From Gammaproteobacteria bacterium UBA5078 (lineage in GTDB: Bacteria; Pseudomonadota; Gammaproteobacteria; Pseudomonadales; Pseudohongiellaceae), in assembly GCA_002416505.1 (NCBI GenBank), contig DIAM01000015.1:1-30304 (forward strand): a stretch of DNA of 30,304 nucleotides. Reading direction: 5' to 3'. The notes under the pieces were generated by a model. That model was not told the origin of the DNA, did no database searches, and was given only the letters and a program-made list of their open reading frames with translations. Shown piece after piece: positions 15,652 through 23,873 of the stretch. Each line of letters opens with the position of its first letter. Position 1 is the stretch's first letter. The position numbers and the translations under genes were made by a program.

Positions 15652-15720
15652 ATATTCCCTTTGGGGGAATGGTTTACAGGCCCCTTTTCACAACAACCCA
15701 AGAGTGATGCAGGAACAAAC

Positions 15721-16263
15721 ATGGCAGACAACAAAGAAGATCAAAGCAAAAGCACCGAAACTACAGCTCCAGCGGCTGGCGCAGCGAACGGACAAGAAGC
15801 CACTGGGCCGTCTTTCGCTCTGCAGCGCATCTATGTGAAAGACTCCTCGTTCGAGTCGCCACGCAGCCCCGCGGTATTCCAGGGTCAGTGGGCTCCAAAG
15901 ATTTCCTTCAATCTTGGCAGCAAGAGCGCGCGCATCTCCGAAGGCGTGTTCGAGGTCGTACTGACGATTACAGTTGAAGCTAAAGTCGAAGAGAGTGCGG
16001 CCTTCCTATCCGAAGTACACCAGGCCGGCATCTTCACTTGCACAGGCTTGGCGGATGCGGATCTAGAGCAAGTGTTGTCGGCAGTTTGCCCTAACATCCT
16101 GTTCCCCTATGCGCGCGAGGCAATCGACGCCATGATCGTGAAGGGCAGCTTTCCTCCAGTAAATCTCGCGCCAGTGAATTTCGATGCACTGTACGCGCAG
16201 AGCAAGCAGCAGCAGGCCGCACAGGCCGCAGGCGCAGCGCCTGCAGGCGACGCCGCTAAGTAA
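15721..16263 (+). CDS. secB: Protein-export chaperone SecB
   Basis: SecB is a homotetrameric cytosolic chaperone that keeps preproteins unfolded and hands them to SecA. The ATG at 15721 is preceded by AGGA at 6 nt and gives a 180-aa protein. An upstream extension to 15661 is possible in frame but not supported. The first ~30 residues are a polar Ala/Thr/Glu tail. The conserved fold begins at FALQRIYVKDSSFESP and continues with VFQGQWAPK, FLSEVHQAGIF and LFPYAREAIDAMI...GSFPPVNLAPVNFDALY. The C-terminus is Gln/Ala-rich. It is 69 bp downstream of yibN and ends before an inverted repeat shared with convergent trmL. Confidence 0.96.
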   Translation: MADNKEDQSKSTETTAPAAGAANGQEATGPSFALQRIYVKDSSFESPRSPAVFQGQWAPKISFNLGSKSARISEGVFEVVLTITVEAKVEESAAFLSEVHQAGIFTCTGLADADLEQVLSAVCPNILFPYAREAIDAMIVKGSFPPVNLAPVNFDALYAQSKQQQAAQAAGAAPAGDAAK

Positions 16264-16270
16264 GTCCAGC

Positions 16271-16306
16271 AGGGATTAGCTCGCCCTAAGGGGTCGGCTA
16301 ATCCCT
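16271..16306. terminator. Bidirectional hairpin between secB and trmL
   Basis: AGGGATTAGC (16271-16280) pairs perfectly with GCTAATCCCT (16297-16306), and an inner CCCTAAGGG can extend the structure. It lies between the stop codons of the convergent genes secB (16263) and trmL (16318), so it probably ends both transcripts. Neither side has a long T-run, so it is an imperfect intrinsic terminator. Confidence 0.6.
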
Positions 16307-16317
16307 CACTTTACACC

Positions 16318-16782
16318 TCATTCCTCAAAATTAAAGCCTAGTTGCCGAAGCGCTTCGTATAACACGATGGCCACCGAGTTGGAGAGATTCAGGCTCCGGC
16401 TTTGCGCTCGCATCGGTATCCGCAATACCTGCTCCTGCGGCAGGGCCTGGCGAATCTCTACGGGCAGCCCGCGCGTCTCGGGACCAAATAATAAGATATC
16501 TCCGTCCCTAAACTGTGCCTCGCAATGCGCGGTCGTGCCCTTGGTGCTGAGGGCGAAAAGCCGACCCTGCGGCCCCTGCGTTTGAAACGCCTCCCAAGAT
16601 TCGTGCACGCGCACTCTCTCGACCTCGTAATAGTCTAGCCCAGCGCGGCGCACTTGCTTGTCGTCCAAGGAGAAGCCCAAGGGTTTGATCAGGTGGAGGA
16701 TTGCCCCGGTATTTGCCGCCAGACGGATGATATTGCCAGTGTTAGGCGGGATTTCGGGTTGGTACAGCGCAATGTGCAACAT
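16318..16782 (-). CDS. trmL: tRNA (cytidine(34)-2'-O)-methyltransferase TrmL
   Basis: TrmL is a SPOUT methyltransferase that modifies the wobble ribose of certain tRNA-Leu species. The 154-aa product starts with MLHIALYQPEIPPNTGNI, the standard family N-terminus; AGAAGG lies just upstream of this ATG. A longer frame to 16878 is open but not family-like. The SAM-binding trefoil knot is marked by FGPETRGLP and by IPMRAQSRSLNLSNSVAIV near the C-terminus. It is transcribed toward secB and diverges from the msh locus. Confidence 0.95.
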   Translation of the reverse strand: MLHIALYQPEIPPNTGNIIRLAANTGAILHLIKPLGFSLDDKQVRRAGLDYYEVERVRVHESWEAFQTQGPQGRLFALSTKGTTAHCEAQFRDGDILLFGPETRGLPVEIRQALPQEQVLRIPMRAQSRSLNLSNSVAIVLYEALRQLGFNFEE

Positions 16783-17113
16783 GGCCTTCTCTGTTTGGGT
16801 GAGCTGGCGCGAGGATGGGTTTACAGAGCGCGACCAGTGTCCGGCGCGCAGGCTATCGTTTGTGCCCCGTGGCGGCAAGTGGGCCCGAAATGTGACTTGG
16901 GTACTCTTTAAGCAAGAAAGCTTCCCTAAATGTACCCGAGAATCGCCGATTCCGTATAGAATTTATGCACTTATCCTTTATAATTCAAGAACTTTAATTA
17001 ATGTAGAGTTTCCGTGCTTTGCTTGTTTGTCATGAGCATTTGTACACCGGTCGCTTTATCGTTAGGCAGTTAAGAACGCAAGCGCTAAGCTCGCCCAATC
17101 TATAGGTTCATTT
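16783..17113. other. Divergent intergenic region, trmL to msh locus
   Basis: This 331-bp stretch has no gene I can support. It turns markedly AT-rich in the middle. A perfect TATAAT (16979-16984, plus) lies about 130 bp upstream of mshI, but its -35 region (ATAGAA) is poor. GGGTAC near 16900 and GTACCC near 16935 form a loose inverted repeat. It is the natural place for the promoter of the msh operon; the weak -35 would fit an activated promoter. Confidence 0.4.
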
Positions 17114-18067
17114 GTGTTGAAATTGTTCTCCAAAAATAAGCAATCCGCCGGCCTAGTAGGCTTGAGTGTGAGCGACGACCGCGTGTTAATCGCGCAGGTC
17201 TCGCGAGACAGCGCTCGTGGTGGCGATGTGCCCCTATTGGAGAAATGCAGTCGACAGAAGTTGGAGTCTGGCTCGCAGGCGCGTGAGGTCATCACGGCGC
17301 TGGTAGATTCCATGGTGCTGAACGGTGCGCGTTGCAATTTCGTTCTCTCCCCGCGTGACTACAACCTCTACATGATTGAGGCGCCGGCCGTCGAGGATAC
17401 GGAGCTGCGCTCTGCGGTGCGCTGGAAGATCAAAGACTTGTTGGATATGCCGGTCGAGGACGCCGCGATAGACATCTTCCCGGTTCCAGAGGACGCATTT
17501 CGTGGTCGCGCCAAGATGCTTTACGTGGTTGCGTCGCCGAGAACGCGCATCGAGGCAATAATCGACCTCGTCGCCAGCGCGGATTTGAGGCTGCAGTCGA
17601 TAGATGTGCCGGAATTGGCTATTCGCAATATTACCCAGCAGTTCTTGGATGATACTAATGGCCTCGCCTTCATCGACCTACGCAAGGCTGGTAGCACCAT
17701 GAATCTGAGCAGGAACTCAGAGCTCTACCTGACTCGTAAGATAAGCACGCAATTAGACGCTGATGTGATGAGCTCGCAAGACTGGGAGACGCAGCGCGAT
17801 AGACTGGTCTTAGAGGTGCAGCGCTCCTTGGACTACTACGAGAGTCAGATGGGACAAGACCCGATCTCGCAGCTGGTGATGGCGCCGCGCGCAGCAGATT
17901 CCCAGGAGATGGCAGCAAGCCTGAGCGAGGTGATGTCGATCCCGGTGACGGTATTGGATATGTCTGGGAAGATCGAATTGGCTGAAGGTATCGATCAAGA
18001 CGTGAAGCGCTCCTGCATGGTGGCCATCGGTGCGGCGTTGCGCAGCGATAAGGCGGTGGCGGCATGA
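17114..18067 (+). CDS. mshI: MSHA biogenesis protein MshI (PilM-like)
   Basis: A 317-aa cytoplasmic protein with an actin/PilM-like ATPase fold, expected to work with the PilN-like protein downstream as part of the inner-membrane alignment complex of the pilus. Visible marks are GLVGLSVSDDRVLIAQ at the N-terminus, NFVLSPRDYNLYMIEAP, AVRWKIKDLLDMPVEDAAID, and a C-terminal AIGAALRS. The start is GTG at 17114, with AGG 7 nt upstream. The stop overlaps the next gene's ATG (ATGA). Unlike the Vibrio order as I recall it, no mshH lies upstream. It is the first gene of the mshI-to-mshF transcript. Confidence 0.88.
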   Translation: MLKLFSKNKQSAGLVGLSVSDDRVLIAQVSRDSARGGDVPLLEKCSRQKLESGSQAREVITALVDSMVLNGARCNFVLSPRDYNLYMIEAPAVEDTELRSAVRWKIKDLLDMPVEDAAIDIFPVPEDAFRGRAKMLYVVASPRTRIEAIIDLVASADLRLQSIDVPELAIRNITQQFLDDTNGLAFIDLRKAGSTMNLSRNSELYLTRKISTQLDADVMSSQDWETQRDRLVLEVQRSLDYYESQMGQDPISQLVMAPRAADSQEMAASLSEVMSIPVTVLDMSGKIELAEGIDQDVKRSCMVAIGAALRSDKAVAA

Positions 18068-18681
18068 TGCAGCAGGTCAATCTGTATTTGCCCGAGTTTA
18101 GGCCGAATCGAGAGTTCATCAACGCTGCCCGCGTTCTGCAGTTAACGGGATTCGTTGTATTAGTAATGGCGATAATGTGGGCGAACAATCTACTCAAGAG
18201 CAGCACACTGCGCTCCGATATCCAGGCGACGCAGTCGCAGTTAACGGCGCAGACGGCGATCACGAGCCAGCTGCAACAGAGCTTAGCGCGCCGCGCCAGC
18301 GACCCCGCATTGGTAGTGGAGTTGACGGAGCGCGAACAGGCCTTAGCGGAGAGCAGAGAGATGCTGGAGTTCTTACGGGGCTCGAATCTAGGCAATATCA
18401 CCGGTTTCTCGGAGTACGTGAAGGATGTTTCGCGGGCCGCCTCCGACGGTCTGTGGCTAACGCAGTTCAACTTCAACAATGGTGGTCAGGACGTTTACCT
18501 GAAAGGCATCGCCCAGCAAAGCGCGATGGTGCCCGAATTTATTAACCGCTTAGCCTCCGGTAAGAGTCCATTAGTAGAGCGAGATTTCTCCCGTTTCCTG
18601 GGCAGTCTTATCAATACGACTCCGGTAGAAGGCTTGGAGCGCACTCGCCTCTATCAGTTCGAATTGGAGACGCGCCAATGA
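18064..18681 (+). CDS. PilN-domain MSHA platform protein (MshI2-like)
   Basis: A 205-aa bitopic inner-membrane protein. A short cytoplasmic tail begins MMQQVNLYLPEFRPNREF, the PilN-type motif that contacts the PilM-like partner. One membrane segment follows (about 27-44), then a periplasmic coiled coil (about 48-100) and a small alpha/beta domain with GLWLTQFNFNNGGQDVYLKG. It overlaps mshI and mshJ by 4 bp each, so the three are translationally coupled. Some annotations call this gene mshI2 or fuse it with mshI; I leave the symbol blank. Confidence 0.85.
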   Translation: MMQQVNLYLPEFRPNREFINAARVLQLTGFVVLVMAIMWANNLLKSSTLRSDIQATQSQLTAQTAITSQLQQSLARRASDPALVVELTEREQALAESREMLEFLRGSNLGNITGFSEYVKDVSRAASDGLWLTQFNFNNGGQDVYLKGIAQQSAMVPEFINRLASGKSPLVERDFSRFLGSLINTTPVEGLERTRLYQFELETRQ

Positions 18682-19388
18682 ACCCGAAGACTTGGTTAAA
18701 GAAATTCACCGAGTGGTTCGACGTTAGGCCGCAGGCCGAGCGCTTCATCATCGCCATAATCGGCTTCGGCGGGCTCTTCTATCTGTTCTTGATAGTGATT
18801 AACGATCCGGCGAAGCAAGAGATTGCGAGCCTAGATCGCCAACTCACTACGGTGCAGAGGCGCTTGATCGAGCAGCAGACCAGTGCGGCGGAGTTGCAAC
18901 TGACCGGAGTCGAAGACCCCGACAGTTTCGTCCGTGAGCGTTTAGCGAGCCTGATCGCCGAACAGAGCGCGGTGCAGGGCGACATCGAATTGCTGGCCGG
19001 CAACCTAGTGTCGCCCAATGGCATGACGCAGATGTTGACGGGCGTCTTGGACAGCCAAGAGGGCTTAACGCTCATAAGAGTAGAGAATATCGCGCCTAGC
19101 GCGCTGACCAATGGCCTGACAAGCGCAGGTGTGGCGGCGACCGCGAGAACAGGCACTGGAGCGAGCACTGGCTTGCGTTCGGTGGGTTTTCAAGTATTTC
19201 GCCATGGCTTGGTGTTGGAGTTTCAGGGCGATTATTTCAGCACGCTGCGTTACCTGATGTATCTGGAGGCGATGGATCAAAGCTTCTTCTGGGATAGCTT
19301 CCAGTTCGAGCAGACCCTTTGGCCCGAGGCGAGAGTCCGCCTCGAGCTACACACGCTCAGTTCGGAAGAGGGCTTTATCGGTGTTTAA
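18678..19388 (+). CDS. mshJ: MSHA biogenesis protein MshJ (PilO-like)
   Basis: A 236-aa bitopic inner-membrane protein with a cytoplasmic N-terminus, a membrane segment (about 23-41), a periplasmic coiled coil and a C-terminal ferredoxin-like region, the layout of PilO-type platform proteins. Residues about 125-175 include a Gly/Ala/Thr-rich segment. The end (FWDSFQFEQTLWPEARVRLELHTLS) resembles MshJ. The start overlaps the PilN-like gene by 4 bp and the stop overlaps the GTG start of mshK by 8 bp. It is expected to pair with the PilN-like protein in the periplasm. Confidence 0.85.
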   Translation: MNPKTWLKKFTEWFDVRPQAERFIIAIIGFGGLFYLFLIVINDPAKQEIASLDRQLTTVQRRLIEQQTSAAELQLTGVEDPDSFVRERLASLIAEQSAVQGDIELLAGNLVSPNGMTQMLTGVLDSQEGLTLIRVENIAPSALTNGLTSAGVAATARTGTGASTGLRSVGFQVFRHGLVLEFQGDYFSTLRYLMYLEAMDQSFFWDSFQFEQTLWPEARVRLELHTLSSEEGFIGV

Positions 19389-19821
19389 TACAACCATAGC
19401 AGAGCGCTGCGCGCCATCTCCCTTGCGGCGCCACTGCTGGCTGACTTGTGCGCTGCTCTTCGCACTGGCAGTGCCAAGTTTAGAAGTAAGCGCCGAGGTC
19501 TTCGGAGGCGAAGAGCTAAGAGATCCTACGCGCCCGGTCGGCGCTACCCTTAGCGCAGAGGGCGGGGAAGGTTTTCTCTCTGGTTTGTTCGGCAGCGCTA
19601 CAAGCCTGCTCAATAGTGACTATAAGGTCACGTTTATTCGTGCGGGTGGTTCGAACCCTGTCGCGATGGTCAACGAAAAATTGGTGAAGACAGGCGATAT
19701 GATCGGTCAGGCCGAAGTGATATCGATCGACGCGCAGAGTGTGTCCTTGCGAATCAACGGTGCCGTCCAACGCATCGCCAGCTACAACGACACAGTGAAG
19801 ACTCAGGCGCAGGCCCAGTAG
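19381..19821 (+). CDS. mshK: MSHA biogenesis protein MshK (PilP-like)
   Basis: A 146-aa periplasmic protein that starts with GTG inside the end of mshJ. A basic N-terminus and hydrophobic stretch (about 17-38) form a signal peptide or anchor. The conserved DPTRP motif follows, and the C-terminal domain has VTFIRAGGSNPVAMVNEKLV and GDMIGQAEVISIDAQSVSL, a small beta fold like PilP or GspC homology regions. It is expected to bridge the inner-membrane platform and the secretin MshL, whose gene follows. Confidence 0.83.
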   Translation: MFNTTIAERCAPSPLRRHCWLTCALLFALAVPSLEVSAEVFGGEELRDPTRPVGATLSAEGGEGFLSGLFGSATSLLNSDYKVTFIRAGGSNPVAMVNEKLVKTGDMIGQAEVISIDAQSVSLRINGAVQRIASYNDTVKTQAQAQ

Positions 19822-19897
19822 GGTTGCCTGATATTGAATTTTTTTGGCGCTTTACAGCTGCGCCCCTACGAAAGACTTTAGATTGATCGGAGTATGG

Positions 19898-21718
19898 ATG
19901 TTAAATAGTTCTTCCATGACAACACAGCGAACGAGATCGATTCCCAGGCTAGCGCTGGTGAGTCTCCTTCTGCTCGTGTGTGCCTGTAATACAAGCCAGC
20001 AACGCTATGCCGATACCGAGGTGTTGCAGAGCATTCAAAGCACTCTCGAAGAGGCGGCAACGACACTAGACGCAGGGTCTACGGCACCCTCTCAGGCCGA
20101 GATCGATGCCATCCTGCCCGCGGTGTTCTTGGTGGACGAGCAGGCCGCGCCAGTCGAGGAGCGTTTCAATATCGTTGCCAATCGCGAGAACGCGCAAAAC
20201 TTCTTCGCGAATGTGGTAGCGGGCACCGATTTCGGCGTGGCAGTGAGCCCCGAACTCGAGGGCGAGATTAGCCTCTCATTGCCTAACGTGACTATCGACG
20301 ACGTGATGCAGGCTGTACAACAAACCTATGGGTATCAGATATCGCGCCGCGGCAATATCTATCACGTTCAACCCGGTGGCCTGCAAACGCGCCTGTTCAC
20401 GGTGGACTATCTGAATGTCACGCGAACGGGTTCGTCTTCCGTGCAAGTCAGCTCCTCTGGGCAGAGCGGGAACCAGAACAATAACAATAGCAATAATAAC
20501 CAGAACGGTAGTTTTAGTAACAACAATAACAACAATAATAACTTCAACAACAATCAGGACGGCAGTAATAACAATAACAACAATCAGAATTTCATTGGCG
20601 GTGGTGGTCAGGGCGGTCAAGTCTCGACTCAAACCGAATCGAATTTCTGGGAAGACTTCGAGGCAGTCATCGCCGCGCTAGTGGGCGCCGAGGTTCGCCG
20701 CGACGACAATAACGGCTCCAACAATGGTGCCGGTGGAGGCATCCTGTCGGGTCTTTCCGCGGCGCGTGGAAGCTCCGCCAGCACTAGTGGCAAGAGCGTC
20801 GTCGTGCAGCCCCAAGTCGGGCTAGTGATGGTCACAGCTTTTCCCCATGAGTTGGACCGCGTAGCGCAATACATCGAGCATGCACAGAATATTCTGAGCC
20901 GAGAGGTCACGATTCAGGTGCAGTTCTTAGAAGTGATTCTTAACAAGGGTTTCCAGTCGGCTATCGATTTCGACACCTTCGGTCCTGGCGGTGAGGTCAA
21001 TGGCGATAACGTGATCACTGGCGCCTATGGTTCTGCGGGTGACTTCACGATTTCGGGTAACTCCAATCCGCTTTCGATCGTTACCAATTTTACCGACTTC
21101 GACGCGGTGTTTAGGATTCTCGAGTCGCGCGGCACTACACAGGTGCTCTCGAGTCCGAGCCTGAAAGTGCTGAACAATCAGAAGGCTGTATTCCAAGACG
21201 GCGACGAAGAGTATTTCCAGACCGGCGCAAGTTCTACCACCATTGCCGGTGGGAACAATACCACGACGAATGCCAGCGCCTCTCTGGAGTCATTCTTCTC
21301 CGGCATCTCCATGGACATCACCCCGCAGATCAGCGCGGATGGCAAGATCACCCTGCATGTGCACCCCACGATCAGCACGGTGGTTGAGCAGAGTAAGTCG
21401 ATCTCCGGAGAACAGATACCCTTGGCGCGTACCTCAGTACGCGAACTGGACAGTGTGATTCGTGGCGAAGATGGCAAGATCGTGGTGCTAGGCGGCCTAG
21501 CTTATGAGCGCAGCACGGACGATCTCGCGGGCATCCCCTTTGCCAATGATATTCCAGTTGTCGGCGCGGCATTCGATCAGCGTCGCCGCGCGACGGTAAA
21601 AAGTGAGTTCATCATTCTATTGCGCCCGATGATTGCCAATCCAGACAATGAGGCGAAGTTTATCCGCGATAGCAGTGATCGGTTTAGACAAATTAATCAA
21701 GACATCAATTCATTCTAA
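19898..21718 (+). CDS. mshL: MSHA secretin lipoprotein MshL
   Basis: A 606-aa outer-membrane secretin of the PilQ/GspD superfamily through which the pilus exits. I chose ATG 19898 because GGAG lies 5 nt upstream; a TTG-started frame reaches 19844. The N-terminus is a lipoprotein signal ending LLLLVCAC, with Cys30 as the lipidated residue (Cys at -2 is unusual). Residues about 85-165 form a secretin short domain (FNIVANRENAQNFF). Residues 191-231 are strikingly Asn-rich, and a second Gly/Asn/Ser-rich patch lies at about 269-300. The secretin domain follows, with VTIQVQFLEVILN, ESRGTTQVLSSPSLKVLNNQ and a C-terminal NDIPVVGAAFDQRR...SEFIILLRPMI. Confidence 0.93.
   Translation: MLNSSSMTTQRTRSIPRLALVSLLLLVCACNTSQQRYADTEVLQSIQSTLEEAATTLDAGSTAPSQAEIDAILPAVFLVDEQAAPVEERFNIVANRENAQNFFANVVAGTDFGVAVSPELEGEISLSLPNVTIDDVMQAVQQTYGYQISRRGNIYHVQPGGLQTRLFTVDYLNVTRTGSSSVQVSSSGQSGNQNNNNSNNNQNGSFSNNNNNNNNFNNNQDGSNNNNNNQNFIGGGGQGGQVSTQTESNFWEDFEAVIAALVGAEVRRDDNNGSNNGAGGGILSGLSAARGSSASTSGKSVVVQPQVGLVMVTAFPHELDRVAQYIEHAQNILSREVTIQVQFLEVILNKGFQSAIDFDTFGPGGEVNGDNVITGAYGSAGDFTISGNSNPLSIVTNFTDFDAVFRILESRGTTQVLSSPSLKVLNNQKAVFQDGDEEYFQTGASSTTIAGGNNTTTNASASLESFFSGISMDITPQISADGKITLHVHPTISTVVEQSKSISGEQIPLARTSVRELDSVIRGEDGKIVVLGGLAYERSTDDLAGIPFANDIPVVGAAFDQRRRATVKSEFIILLRPMIANPDNEAKFIRDSSDRFRQINQDINSF
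20468..20590 (+). repeat. AAC/AAT-rich tract coding for Asn-rich insert in mshL
   Basis: A low-complexity tract of mixed AAC and AAT codons encodes about 27 Asn in 41 residues of MshL (residues 191-231), with Gln, Ser and Gly interruptions. The codons alternate rather than repeat exactly, so it is not a pure microsatellite. Confidence 0.9.
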
Positions 21719-21763
21719 AGGAACGAAGGTCTTCTAGCGCAACACGTAGAAGCGGTGATAATT

Positions 21764-22678
21764 ATGTATCTCGAACATTTTGGCCTAAAGGAACTCCCGT
21801 TTTCGTTAACACCGAATACGCAGTTCTTTCTTAATATGGCGAGCTACCACAAAGCCTATAATATGCTGATGGTGTCTATCGCTAATCGGGAAGGCTTTAT
21901 CAAAGTGGTCGGCGAAGTTGGTACGGGCAAGACGATGCTGTGCCGCAAAGTACTCAATACGCTTGAGGAAAACAAAGAAGTTTATGTGACCGCTTATATT
22001 GCTAACCCGGTGTTAAGCCCGAAGGGTTTGTTTCTCGCATTCGCCGAGGAATTGGGTTTGGATGCCGATGCCGACACTGGGCATCATAGCCTTCTTAAAC
22101 ATATTACTCGTAAGCTGATGCAGTTATCGTCAGAGGGCAAGCAAGTCATCCTGTTCATCGACGAAGCCCATGCGATGCCAGAGAAGACTCTCGAGGCATT
22201 ACGCCTGCTGACGAATCTGGAGACCGAGAAGGTCAAGTTGTTCCAAGTGGTACTGTTTGCTCAGCCAGAGCTAGATGAACAATTGCAGAAACAGTCTCTG
22301 CGTCAATTGCAGCAGCGCATCACTTTTTCTTATCGGCTAGAGTCGCTCGACCGTGATGGCGTAGAGCGCTACGTCACGCACCGAATGGCAACGGCCGGTT
22401 ACAATGGGCCCGCTGTCTTCTCCAAGCGCGCACTCGATTATCTGTTCGCGAGCTCCAAAGGCATTCCGCGACTCGTCAATATTCTCTGTCACAAGGCCAT
22501 GATGTCGGCCTACGGCAAAGGCGATCGTTCAATCGAGCTTGAGCACCTGCGCCGCGCCGCCGAGGATACTGAAGGTATAATAGAGCCCCATGTCTCATAT
22601 AAGCCAATGATGGCCGCGAGTATTGGTGTTATCGCCGGCGCCGCCCTGTTGTTTTATATCGCGAGCTACTACCTCTGA
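21764..22678 (+). CDS. mshM: MSHA biogenesis AAA ATPase MshM (ExeA/GspA-like)
   Basis: A 304-aa AAA+ ATPase with Walker A GEVGTGKT (50-57), Walker B VILFIDEAH (Asp133, Glu134) and sensor region FQVVLFAQPEL. The C-terminus has a membrane segment (about 283-302). The ExeA/GspA family helps assemble secretins, in keeping with its position right after mshL. The N-terminus MYLEHFGLKELPFSLTPNTQ is the family standard, so I chose ATG 21764 rather than the in-frame GTG at 21755. Its end contains the ribosome site (GAGG) of mshN. Confidence 0.92.
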   Translation: MYLEHFGLKELPFSLTPNTQFFLNMASYHKAYNMLMVSIANREGFIKVVGEVGTGKTMLCRKVLNTLEENKEVYVTAYIANPVLSPKGLFLAFAEELGLDADADTGHHSLLKHITRKLMQLSSEGKQVILFIDEAHAMPEKTLEALRLLTNLETEKVKLFQVVLFAQPELDEQLQKQSLRQLQQRITFSYRLESLDRDGVERYVTHRMATAGYNGPAVFSKRALDYLFASSKGIPRLVNILCHKAMMSAYGKGDRSIELEHLRRAAEDTEGIIEPHVSYKPMMAASIGVIAGAALLFYIASYYL

Positions 22679-22688
22679 GGTCACGCAA

Positions 22689-23873
22689 ATGAGTTTAGTC
22701 AATGACATGCTGCGCGACTTGGATCACCGCCGTCAGGAATCGACGCCGCCGAAATTCGGGGCCGAGCGCCTCGTACCGGTAGCGTCCGAGGGCGGCGCCA
22801 CGAAGGTTCACCGCTCCCTGCTTAGTTTCGTGTTCAGCATCGCCATTACGCTCGGCCTTATAGTGGGTGGGCTATATTTTTGGCAATCCCTGACCTCTGT
22901 CGCGCCCCAGTCCAGCCTCGTGCAGGCAACTCCGGCGCCTGCGCCAGTAGCAAGCGTCGGGCCGAGTGTCGAGCAGAGCGAGTTCGCGGAGATCGCGCTG
23001 CGCATGCAGCAGTTAGAGGCGCAGAATCGTGTGCTCCTAGAGGCGCAATCGGCCAGCGCCGCGCAGGCGAGTGCGACACAATTACGGTTAGAGCAGGAGA
23101 TGGCGCTGCCAGTTGCGCCTGAGCCCTTTCCACAGCAGATCGACGCGGCAGTATTAACGCCGGCGGCAGAAACGATGCCGGCCCTTGTGCCGCAACAAGC
23201 GACGAGCTCGCAGCCGTCCCCTAATGCCGAAGTCGCAGCAGTGCCAGCATCCGAGTCGCCCGCATCTAGTGGCCCGATTCGCAGCCCGCGCAGCCTCAGT
23301 TTTCTAGAGCGCGACCAAATGCAGGTGCAAGACGCCTTGCGACTGACCAGTAGCAACCAGAACGATATGGCGATGCAACAGTTGCGCGAATTCGTCAGCG
23401 CAAACCCAAATGCGCACAACTCTCGTGAGGCGATGATTAAGCTGGCCCTGCAGAAAGGGGATGCGGCTACGGCAGAGCGACTCTTGCAAGATGGTCTCTC
23501 TATGGATGCCAATCGCACGGCTTATCGCAAGCTACAGGCGCGCATGATGCTCAGCGCGGGTCAGACGGAGCAGGCGATGCAGTTGTTGAGCGCCAGGATT
23601 CCCACGATCCAAGAAGACATGGAATACCATGACATTTTAGCCACGGCCTATCTCTCCGTGCAGAATTACGAGAAAGCCGCACAGAGCTACGAAGCCTTGG
23701 TGCAGCAAAATCGCGGCGAGGGGCGCTGGTGGTACGGCTTGGCCTCAGCGTGGGATAGCCTAGGGCGCACTCGTGATGCGGGACTTGCCTATCAACAGGC
23801 CCTGAAGCTACCTAATCTGAGCGCAGCGTTGCGGCAACGTAGTCAGCAGCGTGTCACGGATCTAGGTCTCTGA
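22689..23873 (+). CDS. mshN: MSHA biogenesis protein MshN (TPR)
   Basis: A 394-aa bitopic protein. The N-terminal MSLVNDMLRDLDHRRQE is the signature of MshN and GspB-like proteins. A membrane segment spans about 44-65, followed by a Pro/Ala/Gln-rich periplasmic linker (about 70-205), and TPR-type helical repeats from about 215 to the end (DALRLTSSNQNDMAMQQL, AERLLQDGLSMDANRTAY, YEKAAQSYEALVQQN). With MshM it resembles the GspA/GspB pair that helps secretin assembly. The start is supported by GAGG overlapping the mshM stop; the stop shares an A with the ATG of mshE (TGATG). Confidence 0.87.
   Translation: MSLVNDMLRDLDHRRQESTPPKFGAERLVPVASEGGATKVHRSLLSFVFSIAITLGLIVGGLYFWQSLTSVAPQSSLVQATPAPAPVASVGPSVEQSEFAEIALRMQQLEAQNRVLLEAQSASAAQASATQLRLEQEMALPVAPEPFPQQIDAAVLTPAAETMPALVPQQATSSQPSPNAEVAAVPASESPASSGPIRSPRSLSFLERDQMQVQDALRLTSSNQNDMAMQQLREFVSANPNAHNSREAMIKLALQKGDAATAERLLQDGLSMDANRTAYRKLQARMMLSAGQTEQAMQLLSARIPTIQEDMEYHDILATAYLSVQNYEKAAQSYEALVQQNRGEGRWWYGLASAWDSLGRTRDAGLAYQQALKLPNLSAALRQRSQQRVTDLGL

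Noticed and set aside
15661..15720. N-terminal extension of secB
   Set aside because: AGGA 6 nt before ATG 15721 and the family start MADN-type argue for the shorter form.
16783..16878. N-terminal extension of trmL
   Set aside because: The family begins at MLHIALYQPEIPPNTG; the extra 32 residues are unlike TrmL.
17670..18479. 269-codon minus-strand frame opposite mshI and the PilN-like gene
   Set aside because: The sense strand holds two coupled genes with recognisable motifs; the antisense peptide is low-complexity and Ser/Arg-rich.
22808..23518. 236-codon minus-strand frame opposite mshN
   Set aside because: It is Ala/Ser/Cys-rich shadow sequence; MshN on the plus strand has a signature N-terminus and TPRs.
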